This document shows, piece by piece, positions 33,776-45,805 of a stretch of 64,000 nt of DNA (positions within the stretch are counted from its first letter, which is position 1; every line of letters starts with the position of its first letter). Made by a program: the position numbers and the translations under genes. Origin of the DNA: Corythucha ciliata (lineage: Eukaryota > Arthropoda > Insecta > Hemiptera > Tingidae); the NCBI GenBank assembly GCA_038030265.1, contig CM075943.1:58317971-58381970 (forward strand). The letters run 5' to 3'. The notes beneath the pieces are model-generated. The model made no database searches. It saw nothing but the letters and a program-made list of their open reading frames with translations, and was not told the DNA's origin.

Positions 33776-34159
33776 TTGTTTGTTTTTTTTTTTGTTTTTG
33801 TTTTTGTTTTTTTTTTTGTTTTGTTTTGTTGTTTTTTTCACTTGTAGCGGGTTCTTTAAGAAAATTCGGACTATTTTTTGAACGTGTGAATAATTAATTA
33901 TAAAACATAAACCAATACGTTAAATTTATCTTTAAATTTTATGAATAAATAAATTCTGAGATGCGCACCCTTACAAGTTTAGAAATATCTACCTTAATTT
34001 TAACAAAGTCCCGATTGGAAGGCGATGGTCGAATTCGGAGGCGACGGTTGACGCGCAGGAAAAGATGGACGATCACTCGTGATGTAAAAATTTTTGAAGA
34101 GGACGGAACCAGATAGGAGTCAAGAAAACAAAAAAAAAAAGGAGACCTGCAATAAATGT

Positions 34160-34890
34160 CGTTTAACAAATGCCGGCCTCGTCATCGAGATTTCCGTTCG
34201 GAGCTTACTTTGAAGTCTCCCTTTTGCACCGACTAAGGATCTTCTGCTCGGCGCCCGATACTTCCCTCGTGGGCCCGTGGTGATGAGAGGTTAGCCCTTT
34301 TTTTATTTAAAGAATTCTTATAATCTTCGTTATAGTGATGGGCCTGTTTTTCTTTACCTTGCTGAGCAGTCCGTCGAACTTCACGGGAACCCAGGAAGCC
34401 ACAATGGGTTGCACTCGAAGATGCCTTTTCTCAGACCTCTTGGCCGACGTCCTTCCTCCTTAGACGTTCCTCGCTCGACTCCTTTTTTCTAATGGCGACG
34501 ACCACCTCCACATTTACGACTTCGACCGCCTAAATTTTGGCTCCAGAAATGGAATATGCGGGAAGACCCGGCGCGGTGGCAGGTAAGTTTATCGCGTCAC
34601 TACCACGGTTATCACTATTGTTTACATTTTTCGTTGATTGTACGTATTTTTGTTATTCATTAATTATTTGTTCTTATGTTTTTTTTTGTTTTTAGTTAAC
34701 AACTGCAATTAACACGACAGGGGAACGAACAATATTCCGTTAAACGACAGGTCGGCGATACAGGGTATGACAGCTACATCGAACACAACAGAGGGACGAA
34801 CAGTATTTGGTTACGACGATGGGATTTTTACATTATTTAAGTCTCACTAATAGTTTTAAATAAAGTTCTGAATTTTTGTATGTATTTTTT
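34160..34890 (+). ncRNA. Possible spliced non-coding transcript
   Basis: Three signals occur in order. A consensus donor AG|GTAAGT lies at 34,581-34,588. A 113-bp intron (34583-34695) ends in a strong pyrimidine tract and acceptor TTTTTAG. A poly(A) signal AATAAA lies at 34859-34864. The outer GC-rich exon (34,160-34,582) and the downstream one (34,696-34,880) have no long open frame in any phase. The 5' end is unknown. It could also be the decayed end of a host gene or chance. Transcript reads would decide. Confidence 0.25.
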
Positions 34891-34919
34891 ATGTACTCCC
34901 TTTGTGGAACGCCACACAC

Positions 34920-35350
34920 TTACATCGGTTTTTCTCAATTTTAGCCAGATAGTTGCCCTCAGAAGGCGAGTATTGAAATAATAAATATTAACAAACTTCT
35001 CGATTTCGTGATTTTCCTCAGTTTTACCCGCAAATTAGCGATTTTTCTCAATTTTAGCAGAGTAGTAGCGTTTCTAACCAGTGAATTCGCGAATTTTCTC
35101 AATTTTAGCCACGAACTGGCGTTTTCCTCAATTGTTGCTTCAAATTAGCCATTGCTTCCATTTTCAGCATAGCCCTTTCCCAAGTTGAGCTGAGAACTAG
35201 AGTTTTTTCTATTTATGCTAGGCATAATTAGTGAATTTCTCAATATTATACCTGCGTTGTTTTACATACTAGTCCCACATTGACATTTTGTCTTTCAATG
35301 TTTGATATGGATTAGCGATTTTTGTTTAGTTTTAGGCTCAAATGGGAATG
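34920..35350 (+). repeat. Degenerate ~29-bp array, family I
   Basis: About 14 units, including TTTTTCTCAATTTTAGCAGA and TTTTAGCCACGAACTGGCG, with the landmark AGTTGCCCTCAGAAGGC at about 34,950 as the second unit. Confidence 0.85.
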
Positions 35351-36063
35351 TTTCGGACAAGTTGCAAACTGGGGCGAATATGGGCGCTCTCCAGCGGCTA
35401 TTACAAAAAACTTAAAAAGCTGACTTTTCGCGCCTATTTCTTGGAAATTTTATCCTCTTTCTTTTTAAAAAGGACTGATTTTGCTCTAGAGTGCGTTTGT
35501 CAGACGTTATGAGCGAAAAGCAGAAAAACACCCCAAATTTTATGTTTTTTCGCAATTTTCTTGGTGCCCAATTAACGAAAGAATGTAGCGACAATATTTT
35601 TAAAACATTAATTTTTATAACCGCAATATTCCTCTGAAAAGCGCTATTTCAACAATATTGTTAAAATATTGAAAAGCAATATGTTTCATCCAACTATTTT
35701 AAAAATATTTACACAATATTATGATGCAATGTATTTTGTAATGTTTTGACTACATTATTTTAGCATTACGTTCCTTAACTTTTATAGCTTATTTTAAGAG
35801 CTATGAGCTGGCTCTTGGATATACGCTAAAAGGACAGGCCCGTAAGGCATCAGACAAACAGCCTTTCATAAAGAACGCTCTATATAAAATATTGTTGAGT
35901 ATGTATTAGGGGAGAAGTACGAGTCTCAAGTGCTTAAAACCAAGTTCCATTGACTTTAGGAGTCACACAAAAAACTTGGCCGACTTCCACCATAGAGAAA
36001 ATTAATCAAATTTTACATTCAAGTAATGATTTCATTGCATTTTAGAAAATGCCTTGGCACTGA
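35351..36063. other. Unique-looking AT-rich DNA
   Basis: AT-rich with repeated AATATT words at 35,590-35,760. No coding frame or mobile element end was recognised. Confidence 0.45.
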
Positions 36064-36073
36064 CGACCGCAAT

Positions 36074-36540
36074 AGCGAAATTGTGTTTTGAGTATGACTC
36101 GCAGTGCCTTTTTTTTATTTTTTCTTATTTTAATTTATGTGAGTAATCTTTTCACACTTGCGTTTTCTTCATATTCAACTCTTGCATTCAAATCTGCATG
36201 GTTTATTGTTTGCAGGTCGGTTTACTCCATGATGGTGAATGAACAGTTTTTAAAGACGTTTTCCAATGTTTTCTCTCTTTTGTTTGTGAGTTTTTCTTAT
36301 TCTCTAGTCTTTGTTTTTGTTCGCATTTTTCTTTACGTACTGATTTGATTTCTTGCTTTTCAGAAATTGTGTTTTGAGGATGGCTCACAGTACCTTTTTT
36401 ATTTTTTAATATTTTTATTTTTGTGAGTAATCTTTTCACTCTTGCGTTTTCTTCGTATTCAACTCTTACATTCAAATCTGCATTGTTTCTTGTTTGCAGG
36501 TCGATTTACTCCATGATGGCGAATGAAGAAGTTTTTTTAA
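36074..36540 (+). repeat. Tandem duplication, two ~290-bp copies
   Basis: Copy 1 begins at 36,074 and copy 2 at 36,363. Both contain GTGTTTTGAG.ATG, GTGAGTAATCTTTTCAC, CTTGCGTTTTCTTC.TATTCA and GTTTGCAGGTCG.TTTACTCC. Copy 2 is cut short after about 180 bp. Short hydrophobic frames here arise from T-rich sequence. Confidence 0.85.
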
Positions 36541-36559
36541 AGGTGCTTCCCATGGTTTT

Positions 36560-36725
36560 TCAGGGAGCCAACTATATGAAATTGGTTTCTGACGTGCCAG
36601 ATCCACAGAATTGTGTTTTAGAAATAGCCAAACCGGAAAATTGCTTTTTGTAAGGTGGAAAAGACGAAATTTGGTTATCGAATTAGATAAAAAAACTAGG
36701 AAATCGAGTTCTCCGAAGTGTCAAT
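36560..36725 (+). repeat. Short family III array
   Basis: Five or so diverged ~31-bp units with AGGGAGCCAA, GAAATAGCCAAACC and AAGACGAAATTTGGTTATCG, similar to those at 14.8-16.0 kb. Confidence 0.55.
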
Positions 36726-37958
36726 GGTGCCTACCTGCGGAATTGTTGGGGTGTGTTCGCGTACTTCGCTATATTGGAGCACCGTCGGCGTATACCTTTG
36801 CATAAAAGTCGCTTGCGGAGACTGGTACCACTACAGGGATACTAAGCTGGATGCTTCAGAACATCTTCACACGTCGTCACATTATTGTTGGATAAATAGC
36901 GTTGATACACAGGATGCTCTCATCAGCCCAACCGACCCATCAGGGGCGTCACGTCACGCGTACACCCATTTTGGTCAACAACATTGGACGACAGCTGCGT
37001 GCTCTCCATTAAAGTATAGCTTGAGTAATTCAACCCAATCCCTTTCCAATGAAGGAGTTGTAAGGCCTCAAGGAAACACATTGCGTTGCCCTCCCAATTT
37101 CTCCCCATCACTTCATTTATTTTCCCTTGGGACTCAAGGGTGAATAAGGAAACAAAATAAATTATACTCCTCTCCCCCGCCTACTAATTTTTCACTATAC
37201 CAAAAAGTCTTACTGCCCCTTACCAAATCAGATTTTCTCCCCTAACATTCTTCCCTTAGGTAGGTCTCTTTGGATGTGATTACGTTGTCTCTAGCACAGT
37301 AAATTATCATTACAATTTTTTTTTAATGAAATAATTGGTCATTTCTCTTTTGAGACACTTCTAAGAATTAATGTTCAGTTAAGTGGACGACAGGTTTGCT
37401 GTTTCACAGCTAATGGTTTTGTTATGGCAAGCGTGTTGGAGCTATGGAACGGCCGAAGGGGTGGGCGGGGTGCCGTGTTTTCAAGAGAAAGAGAGAGGTA
37501 GCCGGTGGGAAGTGGATTTTCGAGTTGTCCTAGGGGTTTCATCGAGGGCTTTGAGGAATAAGGGTTGGTAGTAGTTTGTGTTACTTTGGTGAAGGGGGAG
37601 GGCGTGCAGGCTCGCAGGACTCGGTGTGGCTGCTAGGGAAGAGATAGAGGCTCTAGGGGGATTAACTGTTTCATCTCTGGAATTTAAACGACAATCATTA
37701 TTTCAAATTAAGCCACCCTACTACCCCTCTCAGCCCTTCTTTACACCTCCCCACCGAACTAAGAGCAACATTCATCTCATCCAACCCTCCCCCATCCTGA
37801 CAATTCTATCTACCTCGTTGGTTCTCCATTCCTATTTTAACATCCATATTCTCATCCAGTGATGGCCGGTGCGAACACAGCGGTGGATGACTGATGATGT
37901 TACCAATGTTCCAAGCACGAATCCCAACAATTACGCAGTTCCTGTAAAGGGAAATGCA
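36726..37958. other. Unique-looking DNA, no gene assigned
   Basis: A 141-codon open frame (36718-37143, plus) has no recognisable domain, begins inside a repeat and has shadow frames on the other strand, so I do not call it a gene. The remainder is C/T-rich with no transposon end. Confidence 0.4.
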
Positions 37959-37962
37959 CAAG

Positions 37963-38423
37963 GCCGGTTTCACACATGTACGGTTCCACATTCGGTTCGA
38001 TTCGTTTTCGATTATTTTTCGGCAGTAGCCGAACAAGTAAGAAACGACGTTTCGGTCTCTATTCGGCACCTAATAGAAACCTCAAAGAACAGATTGTTTT
38101 CTCGACACGAATAAGGTTTTAATTTGACTTCAATCAGGCACGAATTCGTGTCCAGGCAAAAGAAAGCAAATTAGAGCTTTTTACACATGTCCGGTTTAGT
38201 TTCGGTTCGGTTTCGGTTTCTAAAAGCAATTAGGTAGCAAGTTGTATTTGCAAGGGAAAAAAACGTCGGAAAAAATTGAAAAAAACTCCACCGAGGTCCA
38301 AGGTTGAGGTGCAGTCTCCGTTTCGAACTCAGACCTTCAACTGTACGATGAGCTACTTATTGCTTTTCTCTCATCTTTGGTCGCTGCCGTCGAATGGAAT
38401 GGAACCGTACAAGTGTGAAACTC
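37963..38423. mobile_element. MITE-like inverted-repeat element, ~460 bp
   Basis: The left end GGTTTCACACATGTACGGTT and the inverted right end (GAACCGTACAAGTGTGAAAC on the plus strand) pair with a few mismatches. The interior repeats the phrase TTTCGGTTCGG near 38,195-38,215. No target duplication was identified. The family is unrecognised. Confidence 0.6.
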
Positions 38424-38429
38424 GATTAA

Positions 38430-40865
38430 AAATACAAATAAATTTAATGAAATTCCTAGAAATTATGCCAGAATATTCTCAAAAAACTAATTAAGACGTG
38501 AAATTCATGATTATCTTGATGCCACCGTAATTTTGTAACGTTGAATATGAGCGAGACCTCTTTTCCTGTCAGAGATATTTTTAATTACACTATCCCAAGC
38601 TGAAGCTATTATAAATGTGCGTAAGGAGAGAGGCCGTTCTCAGTCTTTCAACCACACCACCGAGGCCGCACAAGCGATAATAAATTACAAGCGCAATGTT
38701 CCAGTGGATAGTAGTCATACGACGCAATTAAAGGGTGGAGTGGAGAAGAAACAAGAAAAAAAAAACAACGTATTTGAATCAACCGTTGAAAATTTGCATA
38801 AAAAATAACGCACAGAGGGGCGCAATTATAAAAAATAATTACACGTTCTGATTGGTAAATATTTCAATAGGCGGTCGCTTCGTCGTGATTATTTCATAAA
38901 TATTCATAGAATATTCAAAATGCCCCGCAAATATTGAATCTAAGTTCTCTCTCGCTACCTTCGTCAATTCTCTCAAAATCTGTTAAAGTTGAAACAAAAT
39001 GCCGCCTATGAATTTCTATTCGACGTCTTTCACGTAGATGGGTGGCTTCAAATCAACTGTATAATAAGCCTATCAAGTGGTGTAATTGAATGTGCTGGAT
39101 TGGGGGGGGGGGTTAAAGGCGGCGAGGCATCATTCTTTCATCCCCAATGACCAGGGTCTTTTGGTGGTAGGAGGGGCGGGAGGGGGTCAAAAGAAAATTC
39201 CCCCACTGGGTTTGAATCATTTTGAGTGTGCCAACTAATGAGGTATAAGGAGGAGTGATAATGATGTCAAAGCGTGCGACAAAATATCGAGGTTGTGGGG
39301 GGGGGGGAGTCTGTGTATATGGCTGCAGGTGGGGTTTATCTATCGCCATGTGTAATGTTGGGGTAGAGGAGGTACTGTTTTATTCGAGATTATCCCAAAT
39401 AAACGCTAACAAAGAGGTAAAGCTCATGTTATGGTTGATGGGACCGCGATGGGTCGTATCGAGTTTTTCGTGTAAACTTTTTTCCGTGTAAAAGCTTTCC
39501 CTCTATTCTTCAATTCCTTGTAACCTTCAGCACAGCTTTGAGGATTAAAGTACAGAAAATCTTTTATTTAAACATTCCATTGTTTTCTCTTTGTTTTTTT
39601 CATCAAAATCTATCCCGCTTTGCTTGTAAAATGGCAGGAATAGAAATGGAAAACCCGTGCAAGCATGTGCTTTCAAAACTGAAAAAAAAATAACAATAAA
39701 TAAAAACGTAGGCCCCGTTGTAAAACTCAATGTGGACCGTCTTCCTGCTCCCATAGGCTGCAGGGGATCATTTGAACGTGATAATAAGGTTCAGTGGGTG
39801 GCCAAATACGTTCCCTTTTGCTATTAATTTCTGTGGGCTCCGTGAAGAAAAATGTCGTTCAACAATCGAAAATTAAAAGCGTCTTTTCTAAAAGAAAAAT
39901 CGAAAATGAAAGAGACTTCGGGGCTTGTTGGAGATGTAATTCTCTGGAGAAATGTGAAAAGGTCAAGAAGGAATGAGACAACGTTGACAAAGATTGTACT
40001 CGAATGGTTGAAAGAGGCGGAAGAAAAGGGAAGGATTTTCTTTCACGCTATATCCAAAGGCGGAAAAAAAAAACCCTTCATGTCATTACCTCAAACGCGT
40101 TATAAGAAGTAAGCCTCGTCAACACTGTTTAGAGCGACCGGGTGTTACACATTTGGCCCTCTTTTCACTTCACGGCTCTCATGATTGAATGTGAAGGAAG
40201 AAAATGGGCGACGGCACGTGAATAAAGATCTTTCTCACTTCACCTCGCATCGTTTCTTGACATTTCGCTTAATTAGAATGTCGCTAAGTTCTCTAGAAAG
40301 GAACCCACATGTTCACCCCTCCTCTTCAATACTCACTTGTAGTATCACTATTTTCATAAGCATAACGGAACAGTCTCACAACCCTCCTACCCTTAAACCA
40401 AATGCATCTCTTTTTACTGTTTATTCCCACCACTTCATCTCAGTAATTGCTTCGTTCTCTCCCTCTTATAAATCTCCAGCTGCGAGTGAGAGCTTACCCC
40501 GAGTTTGTGTGACACGTGTATCCACCCTTAAGTAAATTAGAGCCACTGTTACAATTTTCCTTGAGTGTTCACCCCCCTCCCCCTCGGAGTCTTGACACAA
40601 ATTCTGGGAAAATCTCAGGACTTAATACCATAGCTGCAATGAAAATTCTCCGTATTCCAACCCCACTATTACATCCAAGGGCCCGCGTAGCTCACGTGTG
40701 AAATGAAAAACCGTTGCGAAGGTATGGCATATTAATATGATTGTGGTGATAATGGCGTGCGGGGATTTTGTACAGTGGGCAATGTCTATAGACGCTCGTA
40801 AGCCCCTAGTTTTTCCAAGCAAACACGCAATATCCAAGAAACATGACAAGTCAGCTGCGTGCCTG
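38430..40865. other. Unique-looking non-coding DNA
   Basis: No credible gene. An 86-codon lysine-rich frame (39852-40112, plus) lacks any known domain. G runs occur at 39,102 and 39,298. Confidence 0.45.
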
Positions 40866-40869
40866 AGAA

Positions 40870-41095
40870 TGAAGGAGGTCCAAGGATTTTTTGAAAGAGC
40901 AAAAATCCATGAAACTGAAGTTCGTGAGAGCCAAAATGACGGATTTGCTTTTTGTTAGAGCCACATTTGTTTTCTGATTGAACCAAACAAAATCTGGAAA
41001 ACTGATTCTAGAAAGAATAATTAAGGACACGGAATTCAGGTTTTTAAATAGGAAAGCGGCTGTGAAATTGAGCTTCAAAGGAAAATAATCCTCCA
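40870..41095 (+). repeat. Short family III array
   Basis: About seven diverged ~31-bp units, for example TTTTTTGAAAGAGCAAAAAT, CATGAAACTGAAGTTCGTGA and TTTTTGTTAGAGCCACATTT. Confidence 0.65.
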
Positions 41096-41565
41096 ATCAC
41101 CATACTGGGCCACCAGGGACTGACAGAAATTGTTGGCTAGAATTTTGAGGATTCCAACCACTTTTAAACCCAAATTTTGTAAATTTTGCGCTAAAGGGAA
41201 TCAATCTGGATGGGAATGACCCTTTTAAACTATACTTTTTGCGGAAGCGGCACTTATACCCAATTTTCCCCAATTTCATGCATTTTATTCTTTCAAGAAG
41301 CCAATTCGAAATCTGCCTTTATACTGCTATTAATAAACGCTAGTTTAGGTGCAGCACGAATCTAAAAATCTGCGGAATTCCACGTTTCGGCTCTAATTCT
41401 CGACATGGCTATTTTCCGGTATTTATTCCCACGAAATAGCCAGCTTTTGAGCTTTATTTTGGATCCTTCTCTGTGTTCGGGGAACCCTGGCTAGCCGGCC
41501 ATGACAGTGCCCAGCAGGGTGGGCCGAAAAACAATTTTTTTTTTTTTTTTTTAATTTTTAATCTC

Positions 41566-42299
41566 AATACCGCGGAAAAGTTGCATTTTCCTCTGCTGAG
41601 CGCATACCAAAAATCCAAAAAACAAAAATGAAATAAAAAAAATGTGTACTGTACGCGCATCGCGCTCATAATTTATGCAAATGGCTTAATTTTTCTAATT
41701 TTCCTTTTTTTTGAATAATTTCTAAAATCAATTCAATTGCTACGCTATAGGCCTTAATATGAACATAAAAGCATGATGAAAAATTGGAAAACTGTAATCC
41801 AAAACTCAATTTGATCGAGCAACAAAATTACGGCCCAAATTTATAGTCGTCCTTTGAGGAAAATATTCCGTTGAGGGGGTTCAAATCAGTTATTCTGATT
41901 TGTGAAACATCTGTTTTGAATCGAGTCGAGGAAATATTTTCCTCAAGGGACGACTATGAATTTGGGCCTACATTACGTCCAAATTGGCGATAAATCACGT
42001 TTTCCTACTTTGTTTCCTATAGATTTTTTGCCACTTTACTCGAAACTTTGTGTTCTGAATTCAGAGTTATTTGTCCTTAAAGTTGTACCAACAATCGACC
42101 GTGAAAATTTTAGGCGTTCTGATGAAACTGTCACGAGATTTAGAGGAACAGACTCTCCTGTGGGGCCGTTTTGGGCCCAGAAGGGGGCCATTTTGTACAA
42201 CTTTAAGGGCGATGCGCCAACGGAAGGAATTGTTTCATTTCATTTTTTTGTTTATTGGTATGGACTCGGCAGAGGAAAATGCAACTTTTCCGCGGTATA
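41566..42299. mobile_element. Inverted-repeat element with inner palindrome
   Basis: The left arm ATACCGCGGAAAAGTTGCAT ... (41566-41634) is inverted at 42235-42299 (... ATGCAACTTTTCCGCGGTAT), about 65 bp per arm with few mismatches. Inside, 41832-41968 is a second palindrome: GGCCCAAATTTATAGTCGTC pairs with GACGACTATGAATTTGGGCC. No transposase and no clear target duplication. Probably a foldback-type or MITE element. Confidence 0.7.
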
Positions 42300-42305
42300 G
42301 CTGTT

Positions 42306-42845
42306 AACGTCAAAACCCGAATTACCTAGCCATAACTAGTTTTACCAAAGCCCCTTAGCTAAAACTAGTATTTACTAGGTAAATCTAGAATTTACGATGG
42401 AGGTCAGGGAAAACTAGAATTTACGGATGAATTGTTCTTTCTTAATTTTACATTAGTTTTCACTAGTTAAACCTATAGTTCCAACTGAATAGCTCAGAAA
42501 AAACATCCAGTTTCGCTCTGCCAACCGCTGCTGGTGCCAACCGTCTAAATTTTGGGGTTCAAAATGACACAACAGTATGGCATACAACAAGAAATGAACT
42601 GTCTTTACGAATACGACTTTTTAATTTTCAATCCGTTATTGATTTCATACTAATAAATTCATGGATTCTTCCTTGGAATTCATGGAAGTTTGTCAAACCT
42701 TTTGCCTGGAAAATTGTTTTGGTCAGGAATTTCGGGTCTTAACGGTGACCCCAAGTGGCTACAACATTTTAAGTAAAAACCAGAATTGTCTGACAACTTT
42801 GGACAATTTTAGTTTTGCCTAGTGAATACTAGTATTTTTGACGTT
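42306..42845. mobile_element. Possible MITE, AACGTCAAAA ends
   Basis: The ends AACGTCAAAA and TTTTGACGTT are inverted, and similarity continues imperfectly for about 45 bp inward to CCAAAG / CTTTGG. The interior repeats the phrases AACTAG and TAGTATT. No target duplication was found. Confidence 0.5.
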
Positions 42846-42944
42846 GGACCTATTTGCACAACTGTTTAATGCAGTCTGCAGCTTGACTTTTATGAGTCAA
42901 GAAGTAAACGGTGACTAGCCGATGATGCGCCGCGGCCACTGTTC

Positions 42945-43252
42945 AAATTAGAACAAATTGGATGTAGGGGGCAGTGTGCCCACCAAACATTCCCCCGACC
43001 AGGGGGCCTATTCTGAGTTGTCGGGATAAAATGCCGCAAGCGGGATCCAAGAACGCTGAATAAGAAATAACATTATCCCGTCATAGCAACCACACTTGCG
43101 GCATTTCTTCCCGACAACTCAGAATAGGCCCCCAGGACCGAGTAGCCTTGATGGCTGATGAGGTTGAAACGGAGACTGGACCGCACCTAGGGTGCAATTT
43201 TTGTGAATGTTTGGTGGGCACATTGCCCCCTACATCCAATATGTTCTAATTT
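42945..43252. mobile_element. MITE, ~308 bp, outer
   Basis: Terminal inverted repeats of about 47 bp: the left arm has AATTAGAACAAATTGGATGT and GGGGGCAGTGTGCCCACC; the right arm has GGTGGGCACATTGCCCCC and ACATCCAATATGTTCTAATT. A second inverted-repeat element is nested at 43002-43133. No open frame. Confidence 0.8.
43002..43133. mobile_element. MITE nested in MITE, ~130 bp
   Basis: Perfect 24-bp inverted ends, starting GGGGGCCTATTCTGAGTTGT, with pairing extending to ATGCCGCAAG / CTTGCGGCAT. Possible 5-bp duplication CCAGG if the element starts at GGGCCTATTC. A related but more diverged copy lies at 47139-47262 and shares AAGAAATAACATTATCCC in the centre. Confidence 0.8.
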
Positions 43253-43281
43253 TAGACCTTATTATAGTTAAACTAGAGAAC

Positions 43282-43567
43282 CTTTACTACAAGGTGAGCT
43301 CACGGCAATATTGGGGTGGATAAAATTATCTTAAATTTATTGTTTACAAATAACTTCTTAGGAAACCCAGCTGACTCGTTTGCTTAACGACTGTCTTTCG
43401 GTCAATAGAATTCAGTTGCGCTGTAAATTCTAGAGAATATTTTGGGCTCACCTCAAAAGCCTCGTGGGGCACTCCATAGTTCTTCCAAATCGATGCACCC
43501 CTCCTACCCACTAAATATCAACTTTATCTACCCAAAAATGCCGGATGGGCTCACTCGGTTGTATAGA
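43282..43567. mobile_element. Possible inverted-repeat element with direct-repeat flanks
   Basis: GTGAGCTCACGGCAATATTG at the left is loosely inverted at the right (CAAAAATGCCGGATGGGCTCAC region). The flanks GACCTTATTATAGTTAAACT (43,256) and GACCTTAGTTAAACTA (43,568) are similar direct repeats. The match is imperfect. Confidence 0.35.
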
Positions 43568-43569
43568 CC

Positions 43570-45048
43570 TTAGTTAAACTAACAATTCACGAACGAGTGT
43601 CCAGCTTGAGTAGAAGATTGAGTAGAACCGTGAACTCAAATCACGCACTCACGAAAAACTTGCAGTACTTTTTTTTACTGAAATGGCATACGCGGGTACA
43701 TAACCTGTTGCAGATGCGCATAAAAAGCAAGGACAATTTTATCAACATTTTATTTATTTAAAGAAAGAAAAACTGTGTGGACTTGGGAACAACATTTTTT
43801 TATAAAAGCACGATGGCAATCACCATTTTTTTTAGAAGTTGGAGGGGTCTCTTAAAGTTCTGACTGAAGGGAGCATAACATTTGCTACTGTGAAGCAATA
43901 AAATCCAACACTGGGCAAACCATTAATCTATTTGGAATATGAAGATTAATCAGTTTGTAAGTTGAGGTACTAATTTTAGTGAAATTACAAGTTAATGGTC
44001 TCAACTAAAACAAAACGGCAGTTTCAAGACCATTTTTGTATTATGTAACCCAGTTAAGCATGCTTTTGACTCAGGCAAAGCTTCGAGTCTTCGTTTCGGC
44101 AAAAATTGTAAATTCCAAGTTTTAGCTTCAGGGGAAACTGCAAGTTTCAGAGCTAAATCTCTATGAAATTGCTTGTTTTCAATTGTTTTTTGTGGACGCG
44201 TCATACAGGGCCCGCACGAGGTACTCCCAAAAATAAATTGTAACAATCAGCTGGAGGTGGGGGGAGCAAATATCTACAAAATTGGATGTTTTCAGGCATA
44301 ATTTGAATGACATAGTAAGCTTCAGGTCCTAATTTCAGTGGAATCGCAAGTTATGGGGGCATTTTTTTTTTTTTTTTCCAGAGGTCACGGGCCCTGGGCT
44401 ACCCGGGCCCGAATACCTGCGTAATCGCAACATCAGTTAGAGATACATATTTGTGAGTTTGCGTATTCGGGTGCTAATTTGAGCAAGCTTACAAGTTTCC
44501 TGCTGAATGTCCACGAAATTATTACATTTTATAGTTTCTTGCGAATTTTTGCCTCCTCCTACAAAACTAGTAAATTTTGTGACTACTGGCAATTTGTTAC
44601 TTATTCAGCCTGCAGAGGCTTCATCCGGCCGCCCGGTCACCTCGATTTCCCTCGCTGGGTACCTTGATCTGTGGCAATGATTTGTTCCTGCAGAAAGCTT
44701 TGAAGAAAGTGGAAAATATAAAGCTTAAGGGTGAAAAGAGGAGATGAAAACCACAGATTCGTCAACCCAAACATGAACCGTTTTGATAATTATCTGTTTT
44801 TGTTGCAGAGACTGGCCAAAATGCACTTGTGCTGCACGCAGAACCCCACGAACGGCTCTGCACTTTACCGCTTTCCCACTACAGCAGATCGTCAATCAGT
44901 TATCGTTTTCATCCAATTTGAGAAATATCGATCAACAAATAAAAGAGGTAGGTACGGCCCTTTTCGAAATTTCAAACGATTTTCCAGAAGTTGATGTCCG
45001 CTCCGGTGTGCAGTTCAAGATTTTTTTCCTCCCAGAACCGGCTATTTG
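43570..45048. other. Mostly unique DNA; one candidate exon
   Basis: No confident gene. A stretch at 44809-44947 is bracketed by a good acceptor (TTTTTGTTGCAG) and donor (GAG|GTAGGT) and reads a cysteine-containing peptide with ALYRFPTTADRQ, faintly like a THAP finger, but it lacks the full zinc-binding pattern. Also present are a T run at 44,364 and a palindrome GGGCCCTGGGCTACCCGGGC at 44,388. Confidence 0.3.
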
Positions 45049-45057
45049 GGAGTGGTC

Positions 45058-45805
45058 CAAGGTATATAGACTACAGAGGTATGCTCCTAACTTTTTAGCC
45101 AATCATAATCATTCGCGCAATGACGTCATGGGGTTAGATCCATTTAAATCAGACGGTAGGTATTTCATTAAAATATCACTGTCAGTATTCGTTACCAGGA
45201 AGAAATCCAAGTTTTACATTTGTAAGTGACTGGAATCACTGCTAAAACTGGGGAACAGGCCTCGACACGTGAGCGGAACGACTTTACACGGAATGACTTT
45301 ACGTTAAAAATTGTTGGGAACAAGTTTACAAAAAAAGTAGCGGCTGGAACGAGCTTTCTTGCGCCCGATCAATGAAATATGAACATGACTTTCGGTCATA
45401 AAATAGGTGTGGGAGTATTATAATTGCAAGGTATGCTTCCTTACAATTAAACAATGAAATAGTAATTCAACACTTTGAATTACTTACCCCACCGATACCA
45501 GAGGTGATGTAAATCCAAAGAAATTCCTAACAGTAGTCTGGTTTCGGGTAAAACAATCACTATATTATTAAAAATAGGCTATAACAAAGCTATGCAAATA
45601 TAGTAGGCTGGGTGAATGTGATGAACAAGGCAAAAACAAACCAAGCAAGACTAAAAAACACAGCGACAGAAAGGGCCCACGAGTGCGATAACATCACAAT
45701 TTTATAAGAACCTCTCACCTCATCTCAAGTCTAACCCGGGTGACGTAACGGTTGCCAAGGGGTAGCCCCTAGATACGAGCATACCTCTGTAGTCTATATA
45801 CCTTG
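45058..45805. mobile_element. Mutator-like MITE with 9-bp target duplication
   Basis: A 748-bp element starting CAAGGTATATAGACTACAGA and ending TCTGTAGTCTATATACCTTG, inverted repeats of about 29 bp without mismatch. The exact 9-bp repeat GGAGTGGTC flanks it (45049-45057 and 45806-45814). A 9-bp duplication points to the Mutator (MULE) superfamily. No transposase. It sits just outside the left arm of a larger inverted repeat. Confidence 0.85.

Noticed and set aside
36718..37143. 141-codon plus-strand open frame
   Set aside because: No domain, biased by repeat at its start, and comparable frames occur on the other strand. Not enough to call a gene.
39852..40112. 86-codon lysine-rich frame
   Set aside because: No recognisable domain, splice context or neighbour; composition follows A-rich DNA.
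44388..44410. GGGCCC palindrome as a transposon end
   Set aside because: No partner end or duplication was found nearby.
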